Of a stretch of 64,000 nucleotides of DNA, positions 21,433-32,330 are shown piece by piece. Numbering within the stretch: position 1 is the first letter of the stretch; every line of letters starts with the position of its first letter. The stretch spans positions 4,002,501 through 4,066,500 of the forward strand of contig NC_030811.1 of assembly GCF_001704415.2 (NCBI RefSeq), in the 5' to 3' direction. Made by a program: the position numbers and the translations under genes. The notes beneath the pieces are model-generated. The model searched no databases and was not told the origin of the DNA. It was given only the letters and a program-made list of their open reading frames with translations. The stretch is from Capra hircus (Eukaryota; Chordata; Mammalia; Artiodactyla; Bovidae).

Positions 21433-22153
21433 CAGTTCAGTGCAGTTCAGTTCAGTCGCTCAGTTGTGTCCGACTCTTTGTGACCCCATGAATTGCAGCA
21501 CGCCAGGCCTCCCTGTCCATCACCATCTCCCGGAGTTCACTCAGACTCACGTCCATCGAGTCAGTGATGCCATCCAACCATCTCATCCTCTGTCGTCCCC
21601 TTCTCCTCCTGCCCCCAATCCCTCCCAGCATCAGAGTCTTTTCCAATGAGTCAACTCTTTGCATGAGGTGGCCAAAGTACTGGAGCCTCAGCTTTAGCAT
21701 CATTCCTTCCAAATAAATCCCAGGGCTGATCTCCTTTAGGATGGACTGGTTGGATCTCCTTGCAGTCCAAGGGACTCTCAAGAGTCTTCTACAACACCAC
21801 AGTTCAAAAGCATCAATTCTTGGGTGCTCAGCTTTCTTCACAGTCCAACTCTCATATCCATACATGACCACTGGAAAAACCATAGCCTTGACTAGATGGA
21901 CCTTAGTCGGCAAAGTAATGTCTCTGCTTTTGAATATGCTATCTAGGTTGGTCATAACTTTTCTTCCAAGGAGTAAGCGTCTTTTAATTTCATGGCTGCA
22001 ATCACCATCTGCAGTGATTTTGGAGCCCAAAAAAATAAAGTCTGACACTGTTTCCACTGTTTCCCCATCTATTTCCCATGAAGTGATGGGGCTGGATGCC
22101 ATGATCTTCGTTTTCTGAATGTTGAGCTTTAAGCCAACTTTTTCGCTCTCCTC
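21433..22153 (-). mobile_element. BovB LINE, 721 bases, exact TSD, long open remnant
   Basis: Reverse-complement, 5'-truncated BovB between identical TTTTGTGGATT duplications (21422-21432 and 22154-22164). A 216-codon frame stays open to the natural C-terminus: SDFIFLGSKITADGDC, VMYGYESWTVKKAE, WTARRSNQSILKEI, TKSRTQLSD. The YADD catalytic block is lost, so it cannot mobilise itself. The open frame and near-exact TSD indicate a relatively recent insertion. Confidence 0.95.
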
Positions 22154-22164
22154 TTTTGTGGATT

Positions 22165-23220
22165 AGCTGGCATTATTTACATATTTTCACTGTGTTCCTG
22201 TTTCCATTGATATGAGATTGTACATGTACTTTGACGGATATTTTTACTACCAATGATACAACTAAAGAGTTAATGTAACAAGATTTAAGTATGAATTTTG
22301 CAAAAGAGACGTAAAAATGAAAAATATTTGGCAAGAACACTCAAACACGTCAACTGAAAACCTGAGTCATGATCCAATAGATGGCCAACTACAAAATAAA
22401 TGTGCAAAAGTCAATATGGCTTTAGCAAATATGTTCTGTTAGAATACAAAATGAGTACAGGTTTACATAACAAATAACAGCAATTATCTAAATACTTCAG
22501 CCTACATATATGTTTTTTTATTCCCACAGGAATAAAACAATTAAGTTCTACTAAAGATAAAAAACCACTTTTAAAACTAAAGAGATACAGCATGTATTTC
22601 TGAATGAGAAAAGTCAATTTAGAAAAGCGTTAGAATTATAGATCGACTTGAAAGGCACACCCAGCACAACACTGAAAATAAAGCTTTTTCAAACTAAAAA
22701 CAAATGTGTCATAATAAATCTGAGAAAATTGAAAACACAGGAAGACACATGGTAACTGATTGGAAAAGATTGATAAATAGAAAACATGGGAAATAAGGAA
22801 TGAAATTATCCCTACAAAATACCAAAATTTGTATAATTAATTCAATCAACAGCTATATATTGAATACCCATACCCCAGACCCTGTTTAAGGCAAACTGTA
22901 ATGGTTCAGTGAACACAGTCCTGCCCTCAGAGGGCCCTCAGTCTAGCAATTGACCAAAGAGTGTGTTAACTGTGTTAGAACAGACAGGTACAGACGAACC
23001 CAAACCCAGCGATACTTGGGTTCATGATAATTCCTGATAAGCACCTCCTTCCTCCTTACCAAGCCTCCCTGCTACCCTCCTGGGGATCGAAAGGCTTTCC
23101 GGGTCCCAGCTGCTCATTTTCCAGATTAACAAAACGACAGCAACAATGACCAGAAAGCCCTAAAGTCTGTTTTAGATGATTGTGGATTTATTGTTTAGAT
23201 TTCTTGATTACCTGTGGATT
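22165..23220. other. AT-rich stretch with one ancient repeat remnant
   Basis: No gene. At about 22845-22985 'ATTCAATCAACAGCTATAT', 'AATGGTTCAGTGAACACAG', 'CCTGCCCTCAGAGGG' resembles an old mammal-wide LINE/L1ME-like 3' segment, also seen at the right edge of the window. Confidence 0.4.
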
Positions 23221-23412
23221 AGGCTTCCCTGGTGGCCCAGACAGTAAAGAACCTGCCTGCAAGGCAGGAGACCCAGGTTCGAACCCTGGGTGGGGAAGAT
23301 ACCCTGGAGAAAGGAACGGCTACCCGCTCAGGTATTCTTGCCTGGAGAATCCCATGGACAAAGGAGCCTGATGGACTAGAGTCCATGGGGTCTTAAAGAG
23401 TTGGACACAACT
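23221..23412 (+). mobile_element. Bov-tA SINE with intact B box
   Basis: Complete sense copy: head 'GGCTTCCCTGGTGGCCCAGA', pol III B-box-like GGTTCGAACCC near 23277, tail to 'AAGAGTTGGACACAACTTTG'. It is followed at once by an inverted BovB-type fragment. Confidence 0.9.
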
Positions 23413-23414
23413 TT

Positions 23415-23506
23415 GCTGTTCAGTCACTCAGTCGTGCCGGACTCTTTCTGACCCCAAGGACTGCAGCTCGCCAGGCTTCCTTGTCCTTCACTATGACTGA
23501 GGAACA
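23415..23506 (-). mobile_element. BovB/Bov-A 3' fragment, inverted to the preceding SINE
   Basis: 'TTCAGTCACTCAGTCGTGCC' to 'CTTCCTTGTCCTTCACTAT' is the reverse complement of the tail class just before it. Its first half can pair with the tail of the upstream Bov-tA. Confidence 0.8.
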
Positions 23507-24587
23507 CTTTCACTTTCTTTCAGAACTCCATTCTCATCCCAGTTTACCAGGTGATTGAGAACTACCTATATGACCCAAAGATTTTATCTTTCAATAATTA
23601 AAGATGCGTATTCGGTCTTCAATGTTGGTCTGGTAACTTAGGAGCTAACTTTATTCCAATCCAGTAAGTACAAATGAAATTTAAATTAACTTTCCACCAT
23701 TTTCTACCTGCTTTTTCCTGGTGAAATTCAGCATTTCAGGGGAAAAAAAACCACACACAACTTTTTGGGTGGCCTATTAATAATGAACCACTAGGTCTTT
23801 TCAGACTCCTAATGCTATCATTAGAAGTCCAATGTGCCATCATTTATAGTCGGTGATTTTTATGAGCTTCTCTGCAATTTAACTCTGTGGATGTTTAAGA
23901 TTTAAAATGGAAGTCATAAGGCATAGCTTCACCTGAAATTAAGCCATTCTTATCAGAATATATCACCCAAAACTAATTCTCTTCAAAAACAAGAAAAGCT
24001 AAAATATTGAGGATTATCAAATATCTCCCTTACAAACAATTTGATTCTTCTCAGTGACATAAAAGATTATAGGATGAGCACTAGCTAAATTTTAATGAAC
24101 AAGGTAGAATCAATTCTAGGAACTCAAGGGTAATATTCTTTATCATTTGTACTATCATGTAATTCCAAATTCAAAACCTCCACCTTCTACAATTAAATTC
24201 ATGCTAAATACAAAAGTACATATTTTTGTTTTCAGATTGATGAATTGAGATCTACAACACAGGCTAGATTATATGATGGCAAAGTTCTTAGCAAAATGCT
24301 GATTATACATTTATTGTATTTGTTGATAACACTTCAATTATACATGCCATACCAGAAGTACAGAGAAAACTAGGAAAACCCATTTAATTTACTCACTGAG
24401 CACTAACTATAATTTCTCATATTTAAGAGGAATGGCAAAGCAACATTTATAGAGCAATTAATGTGTTCCAGGCATGGTAGTACATGTTTACACATACATC
24501 ATGGATTCTTTTCCTTAAAAAATATGATCGTGTGATTCATTCAAGCTGCTGCATGTAATTTGGCTCACTCTTTTGCATTATTTTAAA
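23507..24587. other. AT-rich stretch without gene
   Basis: Nothing recognised on either strand. Confidence 0.5.
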
Positions 24588-25422
24588 TGCTGGGCTGGAG
24601 GAAGCACAAGCTGGAATCAAGATTGCCAGGAGAAATATCAATAACCTCAGATATGCAGATGACACCACGCTTATGGCAGAAAGTGAAGAAGAACTAAAGA
24701 GCCTCTTGATGAAAGTGAAAAAGGAGAGTGAAAAAGTTGGCTTAAAGCTCAACATTCAGAAAATTAAGATCATGGCATCTAGTCCTATCACTTCATGGCA
24801 AATAGATGGGGAAACAGTGGATGACTTTATTTTTCTGGGCTCCAAAATCACTGCAGATGGTGACTGCAGCCATGAAATTAAAAGATGCTTATTCCTTGGA
24901 AGGAAAGTTATGACCAACCTAGACAGAATATTAAAAAGCAGAGACACTACTTTGTCAACAAAGGTCCATCTAGTCAAGGCTGTGGTTTTTCCAGTAGTCA
25001 TGTATGGATGTGAGAATTGAACTATACAGAAAGCTGAGCACTGAAGAATTGATGCTTTTGAACTGTGGTGTTATAGAAGACTCTTGAGAGTCCCTTGGAC
25101 TGCAAGGAGATCCAACCAGTCCATTCTGAAGGAGATCAGCCCTGGGTGCTCATTGATAGGACTGATTTTGAAGCTGAAACTCCAATTCTTTGGCCACCTC
25201 ATGCGAAGAGTTGACTCACTGGAAAAGACTCTGATGCTGGGAGGGATTGGGGGCAGGAGGAGAAGGGGACGACAGAGGATGAGATGGCTGGATGGCATCA
25301 TGGACTCAGTGAACATGGGTTTGGGTGGACTCCGGGAGATGGTGATGGACAGGGAGGCCTGACGTGATGTGTGTGGTTCATGGAGTCACAAAGAGTCGGA
25401 TACGACTGAGCGACTGAACTGA
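24588..25422 (+). mobile_element. BovB LINE, 3' third with RT core, broken
   Basis: Sense copy including the YADD block (NNLRYADDTTLMAESEEELK). The coding remnant lacks a few residues at 'GETV|DDFIFLGSK', where the family has a GETVETVSDF repeat, consistent with slippage between two ACAGTGGA-like repeats. A stop follows at GCEN (25018), after which the C-terminal part continues (MRVPWTARRSNQSILKEIS ...). Confidence 0.95.
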
Positions 25423-25489
25423 TAGCATTTCAGTGTACAAAAACTACCACTGTGGATTTCTGTGGTCTACGTTGATGTTCACCAAAGTT

Positions 25490-25700
25490 GTTTCCAATTC
25501 AGGGCTCTGATGATAATCTTGCTCTGAATATGTTTGTATACATCTTTTGGTGCATATGTGTGTGTTTAGGAATGAAATTTCTGGGTGACAGGATCAGGTC
25601 ACAGCTTTAGTATATAACAGCAATTTCCCCAAGTGGCTGTACTAATTTACATTCCTATCATCAGAGTATGCAAGTTCGTACTGCCATTTTAACTTTCTAA
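25490..25700 (-). mobile_element. Ancient L1 (L1M-type) 3' UTR remnant
   Basis: 'TGAATATGTTTGTATACATC', 'GGAATGAAATTTCTGGGTGA', 'AAGTGGCTGTACTAATTTAC' and 'CATCAGAGTATGCAAG' match the antisense of an old L1 3' region. Confidence 0.55.
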
Positions 25701-25711
25701 CAGTGTTTGGG

Positions 25712-25980
25712 GAGTGAAACTTATGGTTACCAAAGGGAAAGAGGTGGGAAGTGATAAATCAGGAGTCTGAAAGTAACATATAGACACTACTATATAGAAA
25801 ATAGATCATCAACAAGGACTTACTTATAGGACAGGGAGCTATACTCAGTATTTTGTAAGAACCTATAAGGGAAAAGAATCTGAAAAGGATATACATATAT
25901 ATGACCGAATCACTTTGCTGTATGCCTGAAACTAACACATTGCAAATCAACTATACTTGCATAAAAATTTAATTAATTCA
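25712..25980 (+). mobile_element. L1 3' UTR
   Basis: 'CTTATGGTTACCAAAGGGAA', 'AGGACAGGGAGCTATACTCA', 'CACTTTGCTGTATGCCTGAA', 'AATCAACTATACTTGCATAA'. Confidence 0.85.
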
Positions 25981-26065
25981 AAAAAGGAAAATCAAGTACA
26001 GAGAATAATAAAAGCTTTCATAAGGGAAAATGATGTACACAAGAAGACACAACTAGTTTGGACAT

Positions 26066-27080
26066 TGTTGAGACAGGAGGGGGGCCAGGCACAATCTTTA
26101 AAAGAATGGCAAAGCCTGAGGACACGACATAAAAGGATTAGAACCAACTAGTTCCAAGATGGCAGACAAGTCAGCATTCACTAGACCTTGAGCCTGAGTT
26201 CTTGTGGTTCAGTCGCTCAGTTGTGTCTGACTCTTTGCAGCCCCATGGACCACAGCATGCCAGGCTTCCCTGTGCTTCACCAGCTCCTGGAGTTTGCTCA
26301 AACTCATCTCCATTGAGTCGGTGATGCCATCCAACCATCTCATCCCCTGTGGTCCCCTTCTTCTCCTGCCTTCAGTCTCTCCCAGCATCAGAGTCTTTTC
26401 CAATGAGCTGGCGCTCTGTATCAGGTGGCCAAAGTACTGGAGTTTCAGCATTAGTCCTTCCAGTGAATATTCAGAGCTGATTTCCTTTAGGACTAACTAG
26501 TTTGCTATCCTTGCAGTCCAAGGGACTCTCAAGAGTCTTCTCCAGCACCACAGTTCAAAAGCATCAATTCTTCAGCACTCAGCTTTCTTTATGGTCCAAC
26601 TCTCACATCCACACATGACTACTGGAAAAACCATAGCTTTGACTACACAGACCTTTGACTATACTGAGCTTCAGTATATGTTCATTATAACACAGCATCT
26701 AAATCACACACCACAGGCATCATGACAGTTACAAAGCCAACCAAACAGGTCAAAAAGTGAAAGGCAGCCCAATTTATGGAAATCTCTGCCCCAAGCCCCA
26801 AATAACTCAAATACTCTTCCCACTCATTAGCCTATGAAATTACCTACTCTATAAAAACTGACAGCCCCATATGCTGGGATCTCTCTCACTGTCCAAGATG
26901 ACCCACACTCTGTCTATTGAGTACCTTTCCTCCCGAATAAACCTTTCACTTTACTATAGCTTGCTCTTGAATTCTTTCTAGGATGAAGCCAAGAGCCCCC
27001 TCCTTGGTGGCTATCCCAGGGATTCAGACATGATCTGGGATGTGAGCATCCTCTCACAGCTCACTCCCTTTCCTGCAACA
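26066..27080 (+). mobile_element. Solo LTR, ERV1-like, split by a BovB
   Basis: LTR-like signals in order: start TGTTGAGACAGGAGGGG, 'CAACTAGTTCCAAGATGGC', TATA-like CTCTATAAAAACTGACAGCC near 26850, AATAAA near 26936 and a U5-like 'GAATTCTTTCTAGGATGAAG'. This fits a class I endogenous retrovirus LTR. No viral genes are attached. A BovB occupies 26206-26657. The end coordinates are estimates. Confidence 0.55.
26206..26657 (-). mobile_element. BovB LINE inside the ERV1-like LTR
   Basis: Reverse-complement 3' BovB (left end TTCAGTCGCTCAGTTGTGTC, right end near 'CATAGCTTTGACTACACAG'). Stops break the frame at 'LVLKEIS' and elsewhere. It post-dates the LTR. Confidence 0.9.
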
Positions 27081-27172
27081 TTGTCATTAGCAGAGGATGG
27101 AGTAATGCTCTTAAAGTTGTAAGTAAAATAACTTTCAACTAGAACACTTAGATCAGCCACGTTATTAATCAT

Positions 27173-27798
27173 GTTGCTGTTGTTCAGTTGCTCGGTCATG
27201 TCCAACTCTTTGCAACCCCATGGACTGCAGCACGCCAGGCTTCCCTGTCCTTCACCATCTCCTGGAGCTTGCCCAAACTCATGTCCATTGAGTCAGTGAT
27301 GCCATCCAACCCTCTCATCCTCTGTCGTCCCCTTCTCCTCCTGCCTTCAATCTTTCCCAGCAACAGGGTCTTTTCTAATGAGTCAGCTCTTCGCATCAGG
27401 TGGCCAAAGGATTGGAGCTTCAGTTTCAGCATCAGTCCTTCCAATGAATATTCGAGACTGATTTCCTTTAAGATTGACTGGTTTGATATCCCTGCAGTCC
27501 AAGGGACTCTCAAGAGTCTTCTCCAACACCACAGTTCAAAACCATCAATTCTTTGACACTCAGCCCTCTTTATGGTCCAACTCTCACATCCATGTATGAC
27601 TACCAGAATGAAAACCACAATCACAGGAAACTAAACTGATTACATGGATCACAGCCTTGTCCAGCTCAATGAAGCTATATTGTGCAGGGCCATCCAAGAC
27701 AGACGGGTCATGGTGGAGAGTTCTGACAAAACATGGTCCACTGGAGAAGGGAATGGCAAACCACTTTAATATTCTTGCCTGGAGAATCCCATGAACAG
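27173..27798 (-). mobile_element. BovB LINE with 5' inversion (twin-primed insertion)
   Basis: One insertion bounded by the 10-base TSD TATTAATCAT (27163-27172 and 27799-27808). The left part (27173 to about 27605) is the reverse-complement 3' end of BovB, encoding HGCESWTIKRAE through VHGVAKSWT. The right part (about 27606-27798) is plus-strand sequence from the far 5' half of BovB (CCACAATCACAGGAAACT, GGGTCATGGTGGAGAG, CACTGGAGAAGGGAATGGC), so it is inverted relative to the 3' part. The intervening coding region is missing. Confidence 0.85.
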
Positions 27799-27808
27799 TA
27801 TTAATCAT

Positions 27809-28284
27809 TAGCGAACGCAAAATTAAAGATGTTCATACCTGAAAGGACTCAGAAAGTTTATCCCCACACACACATACTCTTCCTCAGGTTTTGAGTTTTA
27901 ATAAAATGAGAGAAGACTCTCCAGATGAGAAAGCTGTGAGCTAAGGTAAACAGTGGATCAACCACACAGAGCGACAGAAGGAAGCCTCAGGCTGGCAGCT
28001 GTGCGCCTAGGAACCCAGCCTGAAGCTGAGGGTGGAGGCCTGGGGTCGAAGATGTGATGTTTTTAATTATGATGGAGCGAAAAAAAAGCTTAAACACACA
28101 AGTTTATCCATCAGAAACACGTGACTGCACGTCCGCACCATGCCTCACTTTGTGTGGTTGACATGTCTTGAATGTACATCGCATACTAAGCTCTACCTGC
28201 TCCATAAAAGGTCTTGTGGGTGACCCAGCTTCATCTCAGTGAGGTTCAGTTGACCAGGTAAAGAGAGACAAGCACTTCATGAAC
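27809..28284. other. Stretch without recognised gene
   Basis: Mixed AT-rich DNA with no assigned repeat. Confidence 0.5.
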
Positions 28285-28800
28285 TTGCAGGTGTCACGGA
28301 AACCCAGCAGGACCCTGTGGGGCTCCTGGGCACAAAAGCCTTTCTGGGTCCCCCATTTCTTGACTACAGGAAATGGGCTTCATTCAGCCTCCAGGACCTT
28401 CCTTGAGTTCCAAAAGGCAGGTGCAAACAATCAGAGAAGGGAGGCGGTGCAGAGATAAGGCTGGAACAATCAAGAAATAGCGCAGCCTTAGGCAGGGTCC
28501 CGGCTTCCCCTCAGGGGACACACAGAACAGTATCTTTGAGCCGGTTTGCAGGCACCGAAACCCCATCAGGCGGGAGAAGTTAACTGTAGGCTGCCCACAA
28601 GCACAGAGGCCCCAGTAGGAACCAGAAGGCTGATGATACAGACTCCCAATGACCTCATCACCAACCAATCAGGTCCACCGCTCTCCTCTTTGAACCATTA
28701 CAAAAACTCCTCACTACCCTTTCGAGGTTGGGACATATAGTTTTGAGGGCACTACACAGTTTTGCCATGGCCTGGCAGAGGCAGTTTCTGAGGCAGATCA
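28285..28800 (+). mobile_element. Possible ERV-type LTR
   Basis: Begins TGTCACGGAAACCCAGC and carries 'CCAATCAGGTCC' (CCAAT-like), a TATA-like TTACAAAAACTCC and a downstream 'TTTCGAGGTTGGGACATATA'. This layout is LTR-like, but I could not place the family and the right end is unclear. Confidence 0.4.
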
Positions 28801-29930
28801 CAGGGGTGGGGGGACTCCTGTGCCCTCAAGGCACCTCCCACCTCCAGGACTTGGGGAGCAGCTCTGCCTTCTTCCCTGAGAGATGCTCAGGGCAACTGAG
28901 GAGCTCTCAAGGGGGCAAGTGAGTTGGCAAGACCTGACTCCCCCTCCCTGATGGAGGGGACTGTGCTGGGAATCGCCTCGTCCCCACAGGGTCACACACC
29001 CATCCCTCTCCACTGGTCAGCCTGCTGGCCGGCCCAAGAGCAGAACACCACAGGGACTGATCACTCCGTGCCCACACCTGCCGCTGCTCTACCTGAAGCC
29101 CTGGGGAATCTGGATCCAAGATTAATGAGGGATTCAAGCAGGCTGCTGGGCTATTTCTCATCTCGGGCCAGAACTTCAGGACTCTAAAGTGATGGGTGAC
29201 CGGTCCAGAGCCTGCAGAAGGCTTGAGTCTGCACAGGCAAAATGAGAAATGGACCCAGAAGTAGCCATAATGCTTCATGATCCTGGCTGGCACGGATAAT
29301 TCATTCATCTGCACTAGAAACTCTCTCTTCCGAAACAATTCAGAGAGGACGCCTAAGTAGGTAAATTGGTCCAGGCCTTAGCAATGTCTCTCTCACAAAT
29401 GTCTTAGGAAAGGATTGTAATAAATATGACGGGGAATTTATCATGGCCATCACGGCTCATTATCGTCTCTTGAATTCCTACTCCAGCATCAGGAACTGTA
29501 TTTATCTCCTTTCCTCTGAATCCAAGATTATGAGGCAACTTCACGTGATGACCCATCCCATGGGGAAACATCTTTATGTCAGCCCAGCCCTCTGCATCAA
29601 ACTCCAAATGGAAACCCAGAGGTCCAATGTGTAGAATGAATCAACCTAAGAATCCTATTCTGTCCACGATGACACATCCCTCTGGATTGAGCCCCAATCT
29701 GGATGCTCACTTCATCTTTCTCATCTGCAGGCTTGGGAGAGAACTGGGCCTCATTTTTTATGCCCAGATTCTTGGGGTTGGTTGGCCACTCTTACTGGCC
29801 CCTCGGCCGCCACCTCTGGTTATTCTCATGTCTGTTGAAGCTTCACCCAAGTGTTGGGCGAAGGTCTATGGGAATCTAAGTGGGTGTGCAATAAATACGT
29901 GTTTAATGAATAAATACCTATAATGTGCTG
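28801..29930. other. Stretch without recognised gene
   Basis: GC-moderate (28801-29240) then AT-richer. Overlapping frames up to about 143 codons occur on both strands with no domain match. It may include more ERV-derived sequence. Confidence 0.45.
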
Positions 29931-29950
29931 CAAACTGTATTTCTTTTTAA

Positions 29951-30294
29951 AATCTTGTTTGTTTATTTATGGCTGGCTGGGTCTTTGCTGTTACACACGG
30001 GCTTTCTCTAGCTGCAGCAAGCAGGGGCTACTCTCTCTTTTCCGGGCTCTGTCTCCTCATTACGGTGGCTTCTCTTGTTGCAGAGCAAGGGCTCTAGGGT
30101 GTGGAGGCTTAAGCGTCTGCAGCATATGGGCTCAGCAGCTGCGGCTCCTGGCCTCCAGAGCACAGGCGCTCAATAGCTGTTGCACACGGGCTGAGTCACC
30201 CCGAGGCATGTTGAATCCTGCCAGACCAGGGACTGAACCTGCGTCCCTGCATTGGCAGGTGGATTCTTAACCACTTGACCACCAAGGACGTCCA
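29951..30294 (-). mobile_element. CHR-1-like long tRNA SINE with TSD
   Basis: 'TTTATTTATGGCTGGCTGGG', 'GCTGCAGCAAGCAGGGGCT', 'TTGCAGAGCAAGGGCTCTAG', ending 'TTGACCACCAAGGACGTCC'. Flanks 29931-29950 and 30295-30314 share CAAA-YK-GTATTT-Y-TTTTTAA, an imperfect TSD. Confidence 0.85.
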
Positions 30295-30314
30295 CAAATG
30301 GTATTTTTTTTTAA

Positions 30315-30769
30315 CTAATTCCAACTAGACCTCATTCCCGATTTCACTGATTTCAAAAGGCTATTTGAAAATTAAAAGACACAGCTAAGGAATTTGGGGC
30401 ACATAAGTTTTTTTTCTGAGTTCTGTGGTGAAGGCTTTCTCAAACCCATTATTGTGTTCATATAAACTGTTAATTTCAAGAAGATCGACCGCCCCACAAA
30501 CTTATGTCCTCTTGGCACCATTTCTTTGTTTGGAGGTGAGCTCATGGGTGTGCTCTAGAGGGGGTGCAATTCCAGCGCGGCTGTTTCCTTAGTTTGTAAG
30601 ACACAATTTTTTCTGGATTCACTGCTTTTCTTCTGTAAACCTTCACACTCAGTTTCCGTGAATGCTCCTTTCTCTGTTTGCGCTTAAAAAAAAAAAAACA
30701 AACAATAACCAGTTTCACACTTTTCTTCACACGCTTATCTCTATAATCCTTAAGCTCTTGTTGAAAAGC
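30315..30769. other. Stretch without recognised gene
   Basis: AT-rich, with a short A-run near 30686. Nothing recognised. Confidence 0.5.
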
Positions 30770-31010
30770 TCTTTATTTTGAAATAGTTTTAGTCTTACAA
30801 AAAAGCTGCAAATATAGGAGGGCATTCCTGTGTCCCCTAATGTCGGCATCTGTACAGCAACAGTACAAGCAGCAACGCCAGGAAATTAACATCGCTCCAA
30901 TACGCTTAACTGAAGAATGTGCTGGATTTCCCCAGGTTTCTCACAAAGGTCCTTTTTCTGTTCCAGGATCCAATTTGGATCCCAAGTTGTGTGAGCGACC
31001 GTTAACGTTT
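30770..31010 (-). mobile_element. Ancient L1M-type remnant
   Basis: 'AGTTTTAGTCTTACAAAAAAG', 'CCTGTGTCCCCTAATGTCGG', 'GGAAATTAACATCGCTCC' and 'CCTTTTTCTGTTCCAGGATCC' match an old antisense L1 3' region. Confidence 0.6.
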
Positions 31011-31334
31011 GATAAGTTCTCCTTCAGGTGAGCATGAACCTTCCCCATCCCCCCCTGAGAAGCAGCCCCCACGGGCTTCGGGTTCCCACCTGCCAGCACT
31101 TAACTTCCACCCATTCACCAACTCTTCAGGCTGAATTCTTCCGACAGGGCATCAGAATCAAGTAAGCAATTGTTTAAACTCTGTCCTGCCAGCGGCCTCT
31201 GTTTCTCCCTAGAGTTGGGTCAGTTGACTGTCCTGAAACCTCATATCTATCAGAGATTTTTTTTTTTTAAGTCATGAACTTTCATGTCCACTAGAATTTT
31301 CTTTGTTGTAAGGGTGGGTGTGATACTCTTTCCA

Positions 31335-31512
31335 GCTTTTTTAATTTTTTAAAAAAATGTTACTGAAGTATAGTTGATGTACAATGTGTCAATTTCATAG
31401 TTATTTCTTTTGGGCATTCTTTTCCACTATGGCTTATCACAGGATATTGAATATAGTTCCCTGTGCTGTACAATAGGATCTTGTGGTTTATCCATTTTTC
31501 CAGCTGCTAACA
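31335..31512 (-). mobile_element. L1 3' end
   Basis: 'CTGAAGTATAGTTGATGTAC', 'TTCTTTTCCACTATGGCTTA', 'CACAGGATATTGAATATAGT', 'TACAATAGGATCTTGTGG'. Confidence 0.8.
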
Positions 31513-32150
31513 TCCCCGAGCAGAAACTGGAAATTCACCTCACATTTTAATACTCATAAGCTGATGATTCGCAAGCTGAGACCTCCGCAAGTGACCGTTT
31601 TCCAAAGCAACAGACGTTCATGTAGCTTGGGCACATCACACGGATGGCTCTATCTGCCTCCCAACCACTCCTCTCTCATTTCCCTCTGTCTCAGTAAATG
31701 GCACCAGTACACACCTTCACCATGCTAGAACAGTGAGCAACGCTCACTGGAAATGCTGCTGTGTAGCGGTGCCCAAAGTCCTGACAGAGGCAAAGGAGAG
31801 AGAAATACACAGAAACGTCTGTAGGGGAAGGAAGAGATATACTTGTCGTTATCTGTGGATAGAATGACCAGATACGCAGGATTAACCGAAACTTGCCATT
31901 AGAACTCATGAGAGAGTGGTGAGACTGATGGATACATGATCATTTTGTGAAAATAAATGACCTTTCGACAAATGAATCAAAGCCGCAGCTTCTACAACAG
32001 CGGGACATGGCCGCTGTACAACAAGGTTCTTCTAATGCAAAAGAACTTTATTTATTCGATAGTCAAGTCAACTAATGCCCAAATTGCTGCATGACAATTT
32101 CGATTAACTGACTTCCTTTCCACCACTTACTACCTAGAATGGTGTTAGCA
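31513..32150. other. Stretch without recognised gene
   Basis: No repeat family or exon recognised. Confidence 0.5.
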
Positions 32151-32330
32151 GGGGATTCCCAGGTGGCGCTAGTGGTAAAGAACCCACCTGCCAATGCAGG
32201 AGGTATAGGAGACGCCAGTTAGGTCACTGAGTCAGGAAGATCCCCTGGAGGAGGAAATGGCAGCCCACTCCAGTATTCTTGCCTGGAAAACTTCATGTCC
32301 ATGGGGTCGCAAAGAGCTGGACACACGGAC
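32151..32330 (+). mobile_element. Bov-tA SINE, degraded
   Basis: Head 'GGGGATTCCCAGGTGGCGCT', disturbed middle (AGGTATAGGAGACGCCAG), tail 'CACTCCAGTATTCTTGCC' to 'GAGCTGGACACACGG'. Confidence 0.85.

Noticed and set aside
23221..23300. tRNA-like A and B boxes that could be read as a tRNA gene
   Set aside because: They belong to the tRNA-derived head of Bov-tA SINEs, repeated about 20 times in the window. No cloverleaf with a proper acceptor stem is present.
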